Shown: one piece after another, positions 12,229 through 25,600 of the stretch
Layout of the letters: each line of letters begins with the position of its first letter
How positions within the stretch are numbered: the stretch's first letter is position 1
Program-made: the position numbers and the translations under genes
Origin: Macrocystis pyrifera
Taxonomy: Eukaryota > Sar > Phaeophyceae > Laminariales > Laminariaceae
Reading direction: 5' to 3'
DNA length: 64,000 nucleotides
Assembly (NCBI GenBank): GCA_031763025.1
Contig: JASSKH010000014.1
Span: 9,352,563 to 9,416,562 of the forward strand
The notes under the pieces: generated by a model
Told to the model about the DNA's origin: nothing
The model's input: only the letters and a program-made list of their open reading frames with translations
Databases searched by the model: none

Positions 12229-13440
12229 TGGAAGAGGGTGCTGAAGTGACTGCGGCTATATTTATTGGGTGTGAGGGGGACAGCCAGGTAGCACGTAAAG
12301 ATGAACCTCTGATACCACGAGGGAACGTGATTTTGCCTCCCAAGAGGTGCAGTCCAGTCGAATCTAGTGTGACAGCATGTTTGCCCTGAACTGCGTGCAG
12401 AGAGGAGGTTGATTGCAAGACCGTCCACTATGTATACTCGCGGCAGTTGTACGTCTACCTCGGTAGCACAGGGCGACTTCAAGTTCAAACTCTCTACGAA
12501 AATAACCTTGGCTGTAACATCATCAATCGTGACCCATTCATTCCTGACCCTCCGAGTGCGCCTTGCGATTAAATACGTTTGCAGCATCTACTGTCATGTG
12601 ATCACTCGCACCGCTATCGCACATCCATACACTTCGATCAAAGATCGCTACAGCCGGTTGGCCAGTAAATACGTGCTCAGACTTCGTTCGAAGTACAAGA
12701 TGTGCCGTTAGTGCCGTGTGGCCTCTACCATGACCACTACGGCCAGGCTCGCACCACCCCGGCTGCCACTGCTGTTGGCCCCCACCACTCCAGGTCGTTC
12801 CATGCCGGAGCTGGTGCGCCTGTTCCTGCTGCTGCTAATACTGTTGATGCTGCTGCTGCTATTCCTCCTGGCTAATTTCTCGGTTCCCCCATCCTCTCTT
12901 TCGGTGCCGCCCCCAGCCATTGCCCTCATCGGCACCACCCGCCATTCCACGTTCGCCACTAGCGATTCGTCCGTGCGCATACTGCGCCCTTTGCTCTACG
13001 TTTCCTTCCTTCTTCCGCTTCATCTTATGCAATGACTCCAGCACCATCCGCTATTCAAGGTCTGGGCAAATCGGCGCAGTCGTGGACGAGGTCGCTCCGA
13101 CGGGTCCTCCGCAGCTCGTCTGCCGCAGTTGCTCGATAACCCGGCCGAGTAGAGCTTCTTCTCTATCGAATACAGCGATAACAGGGCTCACAGGTCCTTC
13201 CCTGGCCTCCGCAGTCTCGCCTCTCCGATAGGCTTGCTCTTTCTTTCGTATGCCGTTGCCTGCATGTAGCGGGAGTCTGCGTCCACCCGTCCTTGTACGA
13301 CCTCCATCTATGCGCGATGGAGATCGATCTAACCGCGGCCCCTAGCCCATAGCGTCCTGAAATACTCCGCTAGCGTGATCGATGTTCTGGGGCGTGACAG
13401 GTCTTACGCAGTTGAGCGAGGTAAATAGCAGTCATGATGA
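12170..13440 (-). mobile_element. Ty1/copia retrotransposon fragment, broken fossil
   Basis: A minus-strand gag-like charged region is followed by a protease core with CDSGASDHMT, and then by a strand pair ending YIVDGLAINLLSA. This is typical of the copia gag-protease part before integrase. No integrase, reverse transcriptase or LTR pair was found. The piece is incomplete and broken in several places. It looks old. Confidence 0.6.
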
Positions 13441-13449
13441 AGGTTGGAA

Positions 13450-15671
13450 GGACTCTCGTGTTGTATTATAGCGGGGAGTGAACGAGGGTTCACCTCGGAT
13501 GTCGATCGGGGCCGAAATGACAGTTGCATCAAGGACATAAATATCCCCGAACTAAACATGCCTCCTACCATACGTATTCCACGTGTTCCACAACCGTACA
13601 TGATAGTGCAACACTTACAACTCACAGCTGTACCCCGAGCATACCTAACATATCCGGGTGGTTGGAAGATACACACGTGTGTTGTACGATGGAAAGATCA
13701 TGGGGTAATACCCAGATTTGGCACCAGGGCATCTGGGTACACAGCCAGGCCCGCAAATAAATGTTTGATCTTTGAACATACCGCTAGGCCCTCAACAATG
13801 CTCACTAAATGTTAGATTTTATACAAACATAGAGGCAGGCCGTTCCAGGTGTTAAACAAAGCCCCCTGAAAAATCAGTGGAAATCCTATATATAGCTATA
13901 TTAGATAGTACCTGGTATCGAGTATCGGATATTCTCTACAGTACTTGAGTACTACGACCATGCATGCCTGCATGTAGACCTGTGCCGGCCTGCCCCATTA
14001 CACACAAAGGGATACTGATGCCTGCTCCATGCTCTTTTCGCTCGTCACAATCTCCATCTGGTTCAGACCAACCAGGCAAACAATTCGGACTGTGTGGGAA
14101 ACGGGAGCGGTGACAAAATGGAACGGGCGAGATATATTCATTTCTGGGGTCGACACGTTTTCAGGTTGGTGGCTCTCTACGGTTAGGAATTTGGACCGCC
14201 TTTCACTTGCGTATGTATCACAAGGACGACCGAACACACCCTGTCTGCGGGGAGCCTTGTTTCAATATCCGAACGAAATTCGAAGCGTTTCCGAGAAAGA
14301 GGATCCCGGGGGTTTTAATTTAAGGTGTGAGAAATGACTGTGCAGCACTACGTATGCTTTCGAGGTTGCATAACTATTTAATAGTATGTCACACTTTGAC
14401 CTTGTATCGCTGACCCTGATTCACTGCGTGCCCCACTCGCAAGTCGTCGCCTACATAGAGTAGTAACTGAACCTCGTGAGGTGTTCCTCAACGTTAATTG
14501 TGTATACACTGCTATGATCTGATTGGCTAAGCTTCTTCCGTAGTAACGTGCAAGCCCATATCATGTCACACCTCGACAATAGTACGCGAATTATGTGCCA
14601 GAGACCAAACGAAAGTGTATCGTATGTTAGTGGGCGGTAGCATGCGGTTACGATAACGGCGTCCGCCGCCACGTGGTGAACTTTGCAATGCCTGGTACGT
14701 GTTACGGTGATTTCATTCCATTGTGTATTTCTTGCTCCTCGCGTCTGATGCAATTCAACCTCAACTGCACAGTGAACGACGAGGGTCGTATAGGGCGGCA
14801 TGACAGCGCCTGGGATCAAACATGGGAGGAAGTAAAAGGGCAAGTCGTATGAGCAAGATGGAGAGGGTCCAATATTGCGACACTACAGCTGTGCCTGAGA
14901 TTCAGGCCGTGGAAAGGAAGTGCGAGAGAACGCCAACAGAGGAAAACAGTCAGAGTCGGATATGGGGACACGACAAGAGCATCTGCAATCAGACATGCAA
15001 AGGTCAATCCTCAACTTCCCTTTTCACGGCCGTTAGAGCAGTAAGCGCTGACTATGGTCCATGACGCAGAGCCGCGCGAGCATATGCGTTGGACGGCCTG
15101 TGCACCAATTCCTAGCTGCTGGGCAGGAGGGGGTGACGAATGTTCCCGTGGGGCAGAGGGAACGGCGTTACGCAGCCATAATGAGGCTCTTCGCCGCGTG
15201 CGAAAGCGATGCTACCGAGCAACCTGTTCAGGTCTTACATTTTACTTGACTGCACGAGTTTCTGCGATTTTGATGACACGCAGCTGTGCAGCACTGCGGC
15301 GGCCGAGGTACGCCATAGTGGCAGGTTGAGGCGGACCAGAAATAATGAGGCAAAGAAGACGTTCGACACGACGCGTGAAATATGTCATATTCGTACAATA
15401 GTAGCCATACACACACTCATATACTCCTATACAACACGTTCTACCTTGATATCTGACACATAAGGTCCATTCAACGGAACTCTACTCTGGACGCTGGCAA
15501 ATGCGACAAATATGCGCCGTCATTTTCCCGAAGGGGTTGTTCAACGACTTCGAACTTCACGCACATCGATCAATACACCCAACACTGCTATAACTGGGGT
15601 TCGAGTGGGCCCCGTCTGCACAGCCCAAAGCTGCACCATGCGTAGACTTCAGCTTCACAACTTTCAGGTCG
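13450..15671. other. Region downstream of the BLTP2 stop; no supported gene
   Basis: Presumably it holds the 3' UTR and end of the large transcript at its right edge, but no clear polyadenylation signal could be fixed. A word near 13972 (TGTAGACCTGTGCCGGCCTG) is similar to one at 8853 and may mark a short dispersed repeat. Confidence 0.4.
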
Positions 15672-16616
15672 TCACGAGAGTTTACCCTCTGCTTCTCCCG
15701 CCCGCTTTAACGTCCCGCCCGCCGTACTATTGCCACCTCCACCGCCCCCTTTCTTGCCCGAGAAAGCAAGCCTTTTTATGCCCTGGGGAAGCCCGATGGA
15801 CAAGAGAGATTTTCCTGTGGTGCCGCCCGTCGGTGCGCCGACCCCACTAGCGCCCCCGCCTCCAGCCCCGCCCAATCCGCCTCCCAGCTGCCGCCCGAAC
15901 AGGAGCAACTTGGCATCATGTTCATCCGCCCGCGAGCGCGCTGCGGCCCCACTACCGCCCGCGACACCAGGACTCCTACCAGCATCCATTCCAGCCAGCT
16001 CAGCGTCAGCAAAGGCTTGGGCGCTAGCGGCTTCCGCTGCGGCCGCCGCTGCCGCCGCGGCCGGGCCTATCGTAATCGGAGAGTTGTCAACCTCGTCCTG
16101 CGAATTACTGTCGGAATCAAAAATATCGCGTTGTCTCGGCGCCATTGTGTCAGTCCGAGGCGAGGCAAACCCCGGCGATGTCACTTGGCGCCTCGACGAG
16201 CCCCACCCGACCCTCCTCCTCGCGCCCCCACCCGGTGTACTTGCTGCACTCCCTCCATCCTCCCTGCAGCCCTCCCCCCCGTGCGGTTCCCGCGCTCCCC
16301 ATTTTCTCTGGGACTTTTGGCGCAGAGCGGGGGATACCGATCGCGACACTGCATTAAGAGTGTCCGTCAGGAACTCGGACGCGAACGGCCGTCCGAAGTT
16401 CTTTCCTAGCGATGTGGGGATTACGCTTCCCGTTGCACCGCTATTTTTACCGCTGGCGGCGTCGTTACGGCCACGGCGCCTGCCGCCGCCGGCCAAGCCG
16501 GCAGCAGATGACGTCGTAGCAGATGCCGAGGACGAGGGGTTCGTGGATACGCCCGATTTTGGCGCGACACGTGTGTTGTTGAGGAAGTTTCCGAGGTTAT
16601 TGAAGTTGCGGCTAAC
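15672..16616 (-). CDS. BLTP2: BLTP2 last exon with stop codon
   Basis: The acceptor CTGATTTCAG opens VSRNFNNLGNFLNNTRVA. The tail is disordered, with poly-Ala and Gly runs. Near the end come DEHDAKLLLFGRQLG and LLSIGLPQGIKRLAFSGKK, echoing the short L-L-x-G ... K-K tail of animal BLTP2. The frame ends at a stop at 15672-15674. A longer ORF on the opposite strand here is an antisense shadow. Confidence 0.9.
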   Translation of the reverse strand, partial: VSRNFNNLGNFLNNTRVAPKSGVSTNPSSSASATTSSAAGLAGGGRRRGRNDAASGKNSGATGSVIPTSLGKNFGRPFASEFLTDTLNAVSRSVSPALRQKSQRKWGAREPHGGEGCREDGGSAASTPGGGARRRVGWGSSRRQVTSPGFASPRTDTMAPRQRDIFDSDSNSQDEVDNSPITIGPAAAAAAAAAEAASAQAFADAELAGMDAGRSPGVAGGSGAAARSRADEHDAKLLLFGRQLGGGLGGAGGGGASGVGAPTGGTTGKSLLSIGLPQGIKRLAFSGKKGGGGGGNSTAGGTLKRAGEAEGKLS

Positions 16617-19600
16617 CTGAAATCAGGGCAATGAAAAATAATTAAGACCCGTAGCCGATCCATCATTGGCGGGGTGGGGCCAGGGGTGGGGGGTTAAGGT
16701 TTCAGAGGCGTGGGAACGACGCTCATGATTCCGCACAGCAGTTCATTTGGAACAGCCTAGGCGCATGAACGCCATGTACTGCGTCTGAAAAACTCGTGTA
16801 TGTGGGATTTTTTTGCCCATCACGGGCGCGTTGACGGTTTTCCGCTGAGGACAACGTTACATCATGCCCGCCACAGAATCATACAATCGACTGTTTTCGT
16901 GATAATGTGAAGAACGTACCGGTATGATTTATGGCAAGGGGGGTCACGACATAACCTGAAAACGTATGTGGTAGATATTGGGAACGCAATTTCACGGTGT
17001 ACTTGACGGTCTAATAACGTCGGCCGACTTTAGTTTTTACGCTCTTGAAGTTGCAACACGCAGACGCTGCACCCACCAAGCTCCAGTCTGATACGACAAG
17101 CATCGACACATAGCTCAGTGCGGACTTAACGCATCATGGGAAGGCCACACATGCGCGCAAACATACACAGTAGACGTGGATTCGCATGCTTACACCACAG
17201 AGTTTGCGTAGTAGCCTATTCCAACCTAGAAGCGTTGCTGTACCACCCGCTACGATGCGTCCCACAACCACAGAGCTTGTGGGAACATTCTAAACTCGTA
17301 ACCATTGCAGTACAAGCTCGACGATTGCCGTGCACACTATGACCAACCTGTGAGAGGATGTCAAGGATTACATCCCTTCTTATCCGTAGCAGAAGCTTCC
17401 GGGGGGTCCACGTTTTGTTGGTGTAGACCATGGGATGCAATTTGAGGTGTACATTGTCCACGTCCTCGAGCTCCATGTAATGGTCTCCCATGTAGGTCAG
17501 AAAAATGTTCACCTGGCTCGTGGCAAGTGAGCAGCAGCGTGAGTAGGAAGTTCCAACACAAGCGTAGCCCGCAAGCGGCAAGGGAACAAGGACGCGGCAC
17601 ACTAAACGCCTCCTCGGCACTGCCTAGAGTACGTCTGACGATCGTTGCGGAGACAATAGGTGTGCACAAATATGGCCGCGGTATATATGAGCCTATCAAT
17701 GGGTGGGAGGCGATCACAAAAGTGGCCTCACGATTGAAAAGCACATTCGTTGACCCGGTCTGACTAAACCCTGATACTTCACAGGCAAGGTCAACACACA
17801 AGCAGTCACGATGGCAAATGGGAATCCTCGATGAAGACATGGTGCTCTCTATTACATCACCAAATATCGGCATCGCCGGCGAATACGCGCACGCCAATTG
17901 CATTATTGTCGCTAAAGGAAACTGACTAAGAATAACTATGAACAACCAATTATAAAACGTTTTGTTTAGGAGACGATATCATAGTCAATTTAGTAGTATC
18001 GTGGGGCAGCAAGAGAAATGTCGCAACACACGTATGTAAATGACGTGGCGACAAAAAACAAGAGCTGAAAATCAAGGAGTCGCTGCAACAGAAAACGTTT
18101 GTGGAGTAATACCCACCCTACGCTCGCACAGCTTACCACGGCGAGTAAGGACAGCCGCAACAGAACCCACCACCAGGGCGGCTGTGTGTGCCTTACCAAC
18201 ACGCCATTCCTTACCTCGCCCAGTCGAAGATGCTTGACCGCCATAGGCTTCTCCATGATACCAGTGTCGTCCTCCCTTACCACAGTTGCCTCCTGTTCGG
18301 CCGAAGACCAAAATCATCGCGTTTAAGGCTTGTGAGTCAACGAGCTGCAAGGCCAAGAGCGAACAAACTCAACCTCGTCCAGTGCTTCCTCGCTAAGAGA
18401 GTCGCAACAAATCATAACAGGTTCCGAACGTTTTCTAACCGCAGCCGCTCGGTTCGGTCGGGTAATGTTTATCGCTGCCGTTTTCAGCACGCGGGGCGAT
18501 TGCTCTAGCTATAGGGAGGCCGAGTCGGACATGGTGCAGCCACTCCGCGGGAACGACCCTTTACCACTAAAAGCGGAGCCAATCGCCCCTCCCTGGCAGG
18601 TGAAGGAGGACCACTCGAAGCGCCAAGGAAGGCAAAACTGCACACACTTTTATTCGCCTATTCCCATCACAAACGGGGCTCAAAACTGTTTGACCTGGGG
18701 TGCTTGCGGGTGTCAACAAATTGCGCTCGTCAATATATACAGGCCGATAGTTAGACGCCGCGCGAACCCTCTCGCAGAGAGCTTCTTGGCAAAAACTACA
18801 TTGAACGTATCGACAGAGGCATGCGAGCACAACGAACGACATCGTAAGGCAAGCAGTCCTCCCTCCGCGGAGGTTGGACAGTACACCCCTGGGCCGTTTG
18901 ACAAGCTAGTGCTACTTGCGCAAATCCGAAACTGCGCGTCCGCCGGTTACGTTCCACCCGCCCATGCAACCCTCGGGTTCCGCGAGAATAACGCCGCACC
19001 TTTGCTGCCGGCTCCGAGTAAGGCGAGGGAATGTTCCTTTCTCCTGTATCCACCGCCGCATCACCTGTAAGCGATAGACCGTATCAACCAAGCGAGGCAT
19101 GTGCGGGTAGACGCAAATAGACGCGAGTCGACGAGGGAAGAAAGGGTTGAGGTATTGTCGCGATAAAAACGCGAGGCACGAACCCTAGTGGAAAGGAAGA
19201 AGGAAGACCCCTTTGTTATGTGACCCCGGGTCTAAGTTGCGATTATAAATAGAGCGGGAAGAGGAAAGAAGGCCGAAGAAGGGAGGGGAAAACTAAACGC
19301 ATGCATTGAACGAAAAGGAAGGATCGTCAAACTGAACAACGAAGAGTACAGCGAGGTCACGAGGCGGAAGATCTTCGGCTCGTCGAAGAGGCGGATCTTC
19401 ACGAAAAGCCATCAAACCCCCCAGCGACAGTGGATGATACCGGAAAAATACCGAACGGGAATCACCGCAATGCGGGTAGGGTAGTCGGAACTGCAAAAAC
19501 AAAAAAATCACCTACGGCACGGACTGCACGAAGTTCTTCGCGCCTCTCTATCCCTGGCATCTGTTGATATCTGCTGACGTACCGACGTGTTTCCCGAATC

Positions 19601-22600
19601 CCTCATCACCACTATAAACCCAGATAGAGTGAATGACGTTACGAGGGCTCACCGACGTCGGAGGCCGAATCCCAATTAGTTGACGGTCCTACGACCATGT
19701 TGCCACCACTCCCAACGCTCGGATCACCGGAGCCTCCCGCACGAGCACCAACGCCCGAATCGGCTATAGGCATTGGCCAACGGAGTCAAACACAGAGCAC
19801 ATGATTGGTGCAGGGGGGCAGTGATTTCTTCGTTCGTTAGGCGTTAGGCGGGGGTAGGGGGGGAATTGAGGTGAACACAAGTAAACCATTGTACGCGTTC
19901 CGCAAAACAAGTGTCGCCGACGTCGGAGAAACAAACAAACGAGGAAAAAACGGGACGCGGGCATCACGAGGCAGAACCATGTCGCAACATACCGAGGAAA
20001 TCGACGTCAGAAGCCGCTTAATTGGGTAGTTAGATTCCCCAATCTTTCTCTCTTCTTGTGCTACGATTCGTCAAAAAACGACAGAAAAAAAAATATATAT
20101 ATATATATATACATATATTAAAATTGTTGAATAATCGCTGAAATTACGTAGCATCTTCGGTTGTGTAAAGCAGCTAAACAAGCAAAAAAAAACGCTCCAA
20201 ACCCCGAAATACGTACGCGGTAATGAAACCTTTGCTTGGGGGAGTTTGAAGTTCATCAACGTTGGCAGCCTTTTCGGGAAACCAAGCACACCAGGCATCT
20301 TCATCTGTCGGGGGACACTCGTATTCATGCTGTGCGCAAGGAGTTACGGTGCATCGAAAATCGGACAACTCAGGCCGAAATGACGCTTTGTCTACCAAAC
20401 TGGGTCTGCATCGGGCAATGTCTCGCATTCATCCAGATCTGCATGTCGAGCGCTGTACTCCGGGGAGATTGTTTGAAATACGCATCCTGAGGTGCTCTAA
20501 ACATCAGCAGTGACGGACACGCCCTTCGGCCGGGAGGATACTCGCACCGCTGTCCTCCCCGCGTCCCGGTACTACTGCGCCGCTCTTTTCAGTGAGGAAA
20601 ATGTGACCCCCATACGCTGAGGGTCGGGTTCTCCACTCACACCAAAATTATATCGACTCCCGCAAATTCCTGTTGCGCTGTTGCCCATCAGCTACAAAAA
20701 AAGGTATCGAACGTTCGCTCACTGGCCGACCAGCACACAAACAAGCGAAATCTCCTCGGCTCTCATCGGGCAACCTGGGCCAAGGAGGCCCGGTGAGCCG
20801 AAAACCGCGAAACAACTGCCACGAGGCACGATATTTCGACACAAGGGGAGGAACAAGCCCCACGAGCTTCAGTCAGGACCATACCCAGTCGTGTGGTCGT
20901 GTAGATCCCTTGAGGGGCTGCGATGGTGCCGTGCCGACAGAGATCTGGTTGTGGCTCATATCGGGAAGCTACAAGACCTTGTCGATTCTTTTTTTACTTG
21001 TGGCAGAGTCATTCCTACATATATCACGAGGAAGCCGCTCATTGGTCTTTGTACCATAAAAAAAAACGGTTTCAAACAAACAACAACAACAACAAAACTC
21101 GGTATTTTACGTAGAATGTCCGACTTACCCCCTCAAGACAAAAACATGATTCCGAGCTCTAACGCAACATACTTGGAGCCGTCACGATACTGAGCGGAGC
21201 GGACCCACCCCGCAGAAGCAAAAAAGCGCGATATCGCATGCAAAGGCAAAGGACCAAGAAAGCGAGTGCATGCATATGCAGCAAACGCCAAAACATCTGA
21301 AAAAAAGAAAACACGCAAGGCGTGATTCGGCGATACGTACCGCCAACTGTGGGCGTCGTCGATCCCTTCGCTTTCCAAGCCCGGCGAAGACGGGTCCTGC
21401 TTAACGCCGACCTCCCCGACTTGGGGAATGTTTTTTTCGACGTCAAGAAGGTCGCCTTAATCTGTCGCGTTCAACCACCGAAGGGGCGGAAGCCAAAGGG
21501 CAGAGGTGGGACGGAGGCCGTGAAACGAACACAGGGTTTGCTACTGATAAAGTTTTCGGCGTTAGTGACGCACTGCCCCGCGCCACTGCCGCTGCTGTCG
21601 GACGCTACAGAAAATACAATGGAGGCATGTTTTGGGAGTGAAGCCTGTTTTCACGTGGAGGCACCAGCAGCACCCCTTGTAGGGGTGTCAGCTTCACTAA
21701 GGAAGTTTCACACTGGCTAGAATAAAAACCCGCTATGGGTATGGGGAATGCGCCAGGGAGGGGGCGGGAGAGAGAGTAGCCACAATCGACCGAACAGAAG
21801 AGTTGGGACGATCGTGTGCCGGCGGCCGTACGAACTTTCGACGAGCCTGAGGCGCACCCCGCCTAATACCCCAACACAACCGCTTCATGTCCCGATGAGC
21901 ATGACTCCCCCCCCGTCCCCTATGCTCCGGGGCAGCCCCTATGCTTCACTTCGCCACGACTCGCCTGCTCTTCTCGCTGCACCGTCGCCGAGTCCGGGCC
22001 CGCCCCGCCACTCGTAAGCGCCGACACGGCGTCAGAAGAGAACGCGGATAGATCAGCAAACAAGGAACGCCGAAGATGCAGCACGAGCGGGAAGATGGCT
22101 GCCTCGAAATGCCGCACCAAGGTCATTTCCCTGGAGGGGGGAGAAGAGCGTGAAAGGGTGGAAGGCAAGGGGTTGTCTCAGCGGGTCCTGCCCGGGGAAA
22201 TCACGGGTGGTACAGTAATATGTTTTACCCCCTCCCTGTCGTCGATGCCGTCAGTATACGCGATGTCCATGAAGTACAACAGCACGGCCGGATTAGCGGC
22301 ATCGAAAGGGTCACAGTTCGAAAACGACGGCATCACGCCGGCAGCGCGCGAAACCAAGAGGCCGCCCATGACGTTGTCGGGCCATGACTGGGCGGCATCG
22401 GTACTCGCTTACCCGATAGGAGATCCCAGCTGTGCCTGAACGTGCACGGTTATCTCTCGGGGAGACCAGCCGCGAAGGTTCCCCTGCGGAATGTCAAATC
22501 ACGCGGCACACGCGCACCGGTGGTGAAGCAGGGTCAACGGACAGAAACGTATCGCGGCGTGGGCATGAACCCCGGCCTGATAGCACCACAGTCCAAGAGG

Positions 22601-25600
22601 AGATACCCTGAATAACACCGCAACGTTTTACAACAGCAGAATTTACCAAGACTGAGAGAGTTGTTCAACGATATCGGATTTTTCACGCTGCTGCGTCGCG
22701 AAAACACATGAGATTAACCTCTCCGGTTGGCCCCAAGCGTCAAACCATGGGGGGGGCATCATCGGTTGGTCTCAAGCTTCAGGCAAGCCCCGAAATGTAA
22801 AAAAATCACAAACGTATGACGAGATTATTAATTATGGAATATTCGCCGACGATATATGTATCTCTTTTCATCTCCGCCGGGGATCCGGTAGTGTTTTGTG
22901 CGAGCGATCGGCTGGAAAGCTCTTGAGCTAGTTAACTTCACGTTGGCGACTGTCGTTATGCGTTTTTCGTAAAAAAGGGGAGCTTGGGTGAACGGCCCAT
23001 TCCGCGCGGAGGTATCCTTACGCCACAACTCGGCCCACCTGGTCCGATCGTCGCTCTAGGTCCTGCCGCATCAGGGGCTTGATAACCTCGAGGGCGTCAG
23101 CGTTTGTTGTCCCCCGCCCCCTCCCCCGGCCCGCCACCATTCTGAGGCCACGTCCGCCGCTGCTTGGCTTTCCGAGGCAGCTTCCGGAGAGCTTTTGCTT
23201 CTTACCTGACTCGCCCAGAGGGACCCCACCTTCGACAAAGCGTGCGCAGGCCCAACCGCGATATTGAGACAAGCATGAAGGGATTTGGTATCAAGGTAGC
23301 ATTCCAGTGACAACATTCGGGCACATGGTCGATGTAATAGATACATCATGGCTCTGGTCTTTTAAAAGAGCGCGAATGTCGATCCTTGTGAACACGCACG
23401 ACGGAAAAACCCATAAATAAGATTTTTGAAAATGATCAACCCTTGTTTCGTGAACCAATTTAGTGTTTAGGACTGCTTTCCCGTTGTGGGAAAGAAATAC
23501 TTGGGATTAGAGTCGGATTTGGGTACGTGTACACTGCAGTTTTTTTAAGGGTTAAGCACTTATCACTCATACGCACGCCGGCGGCTGGGCGCCACCGGGC
23601 AAACAGTTTTGTTCGTTCGTCAATTCGTGAGTTTGACTGTGTTGAGCATTTTTTCGTGGCATGCTGCATATATCGGTCGGCGCTGTCGCTTGGCGATTAC
23701 GTCTATTAGGCCCTCAGGGAAGGTGCGCTTGGCAACGACGTCTGTAACCACCCGCGCTGGCAATGCAGAGAATGCATACGATAAGCGAACAAATACTGGT
23801 ACAGCAGTAACTGTATAACGACAACTTCGGTCGGTTTAGCGGGCAGTTTTCGCTATCTGGTACCACTCATACCTGTTGACACGTTGCACTGCACATCGAA
23901 ACTGCCAATTTAGCGTTGCCGGCCGGTTTCCGCTGGGCTGTGTCGTGTTGACCATGAAATAAAAAAAAATCTACAGCAGGATAATCATGAGTTTGCAGTC
24001 GGCAAAGAGCAGCGAGCAGGGCTCACAACCGGGGTCGGTACCCGCTGTTGTTGCATGGTCACGGGTAGCTGTAAATCGAACCGTAAACGCAATGCCACAG
24101 TCTAGGTACTACTCCCATCAGTAGGACAACGATCACGCGAAAATCCCTCCAGAAAACGCCATCTCTAGAGGAACGTGAGCAGTGCAACCTAAGCGTATTT
24201 CGACAAGCTGACGACGACATCAGCATACGTAGCTTCTATCAGCATAGTTCCGCCCCTGTCTGCCACCCCACGGATTACATGATCATCACACTGGCACAAA
24301 ATAAATCCTCGCCCGAGCATAAGCGTCACCTGCAGGTCCAGGCTTCCGGAGGCGTCGTCGTACACCATCACATCGGCCGTTATTCGGCGAACCTCCGCTC
24401 TGAGGAAAGGGCTGCTGCTCTCATCACGCCACAGCTCGAGCTTGAGACGCTTCAAGTGTAACACTGACACACGTAAACACATGGGGACAGGCAAGAATTG
24501 TGTGGGGACAGGTGCGGGTATCGGGACCGATATCGGGTTTCGATGAAGTCAAGCACAGAGCAATGGCCACACGATAAACTTACACCCACCACCACACTAC
24601 TGAGCACCAACAACATCAGCAGAGCGTACACCACCAGCACCAGAACTAACCCCAACACCACGCAGAGCAGAGCCACATAGACCATAAAGACATAAACTTT
24701 TCCGGCGCCGCGCGAGCCGACCCCGGTGTGTACTGTCGCGCCCACTCGCAAGCCCCCGCTGCGGCCGTCGCAATTTTGCAAGGGCATCATTTCCTCCGGC
24801 TAATACATACCTCGTCTCCAAGGTAAAATAGAATGTTCATAAAAGCTCCATATCTGAGGAAGAAAGTTACGTCCTTCGTGCAGATAAGGCGAGACGCTGA
24901 TGGTGCGCCTTTCCCAATAACAATGAACGTGCGAAAAATCTTCCTCAAGAAACGGCTTGAAAACGGTTAACCGGTCCCAACGGTGCCAGTATTGGCCGAT
25001 GCTTTTAATCGGCGGATGGCGATATGTACGTATCAATCCCCCGAATACCAAATGTCGCGTCAATCAATGATGCCCATGTCTACTTGAGGGATGCAGGGGG
25101 ACTCGCGCCCGAGACAAAGGAGAGGAAGAAACGGGACGCCTTTCAGAACAAACGGTCGCTAAAACGTCTGTGCTACAGATGGATCTTGAAAGTGAACGCA
25201 AGGCGCTGTGAGCTACGGTGCGAAAATAGTGAGGAGCACGACAGACCGTGTGTGGCAATGGACCCCGTGACACTTCGCTGGTCGAAAAACCGATCGGCCA
25301 ACGTTCCTGTCTTGCCGCGGCCAGTATAAATAGCTCAGCGACAGAGCAACGTTTCGCTAGCCACACATGATTCGCCGTTCCACTTCGAGACACTTCCGAA
25401 CTCGGGCTGCCCGCCCCCCGCTCAATGCTGTGCGGCGCGTAAGATCAGTTGACTTACTGACGAACCCGATGCTCGGTTATAACTTAGCTTTGGGCAACGA
25501 CCAAACGTCCGCAAACCGCCGTACCCTCGCGCGTTGGAAGAAAACCCATAAAACGCACAAAAACCCAGCACACCCCCGCCTCGACGACGTGCACGTCATC

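Noticed and set aside
15730-16620. 296-residue plus-strand ORF opposite the last exon
   Set aside because: Antisense shadow of low-complexity, GC-rich coding DNA. The same applies to 48672-49385 (+), 30584-31033 (+) and 59945-61054 (+).
18567-18710. Exon-like segment (RRIKVCAVLPSLALRVVL) after acceptor CAAGCACCCCAG
   Set aside because: It reaches a stop without a usable donor, and exons 37, 38 and 39 already chain in phase without it.
20681-21193. 170-residue plus-strand ORF faintly like the end of a retroelement integrase
   Set aside because: Only a vague resemblance (GPYPVV and a following strand), with no catalytic motif and no element boundaries.
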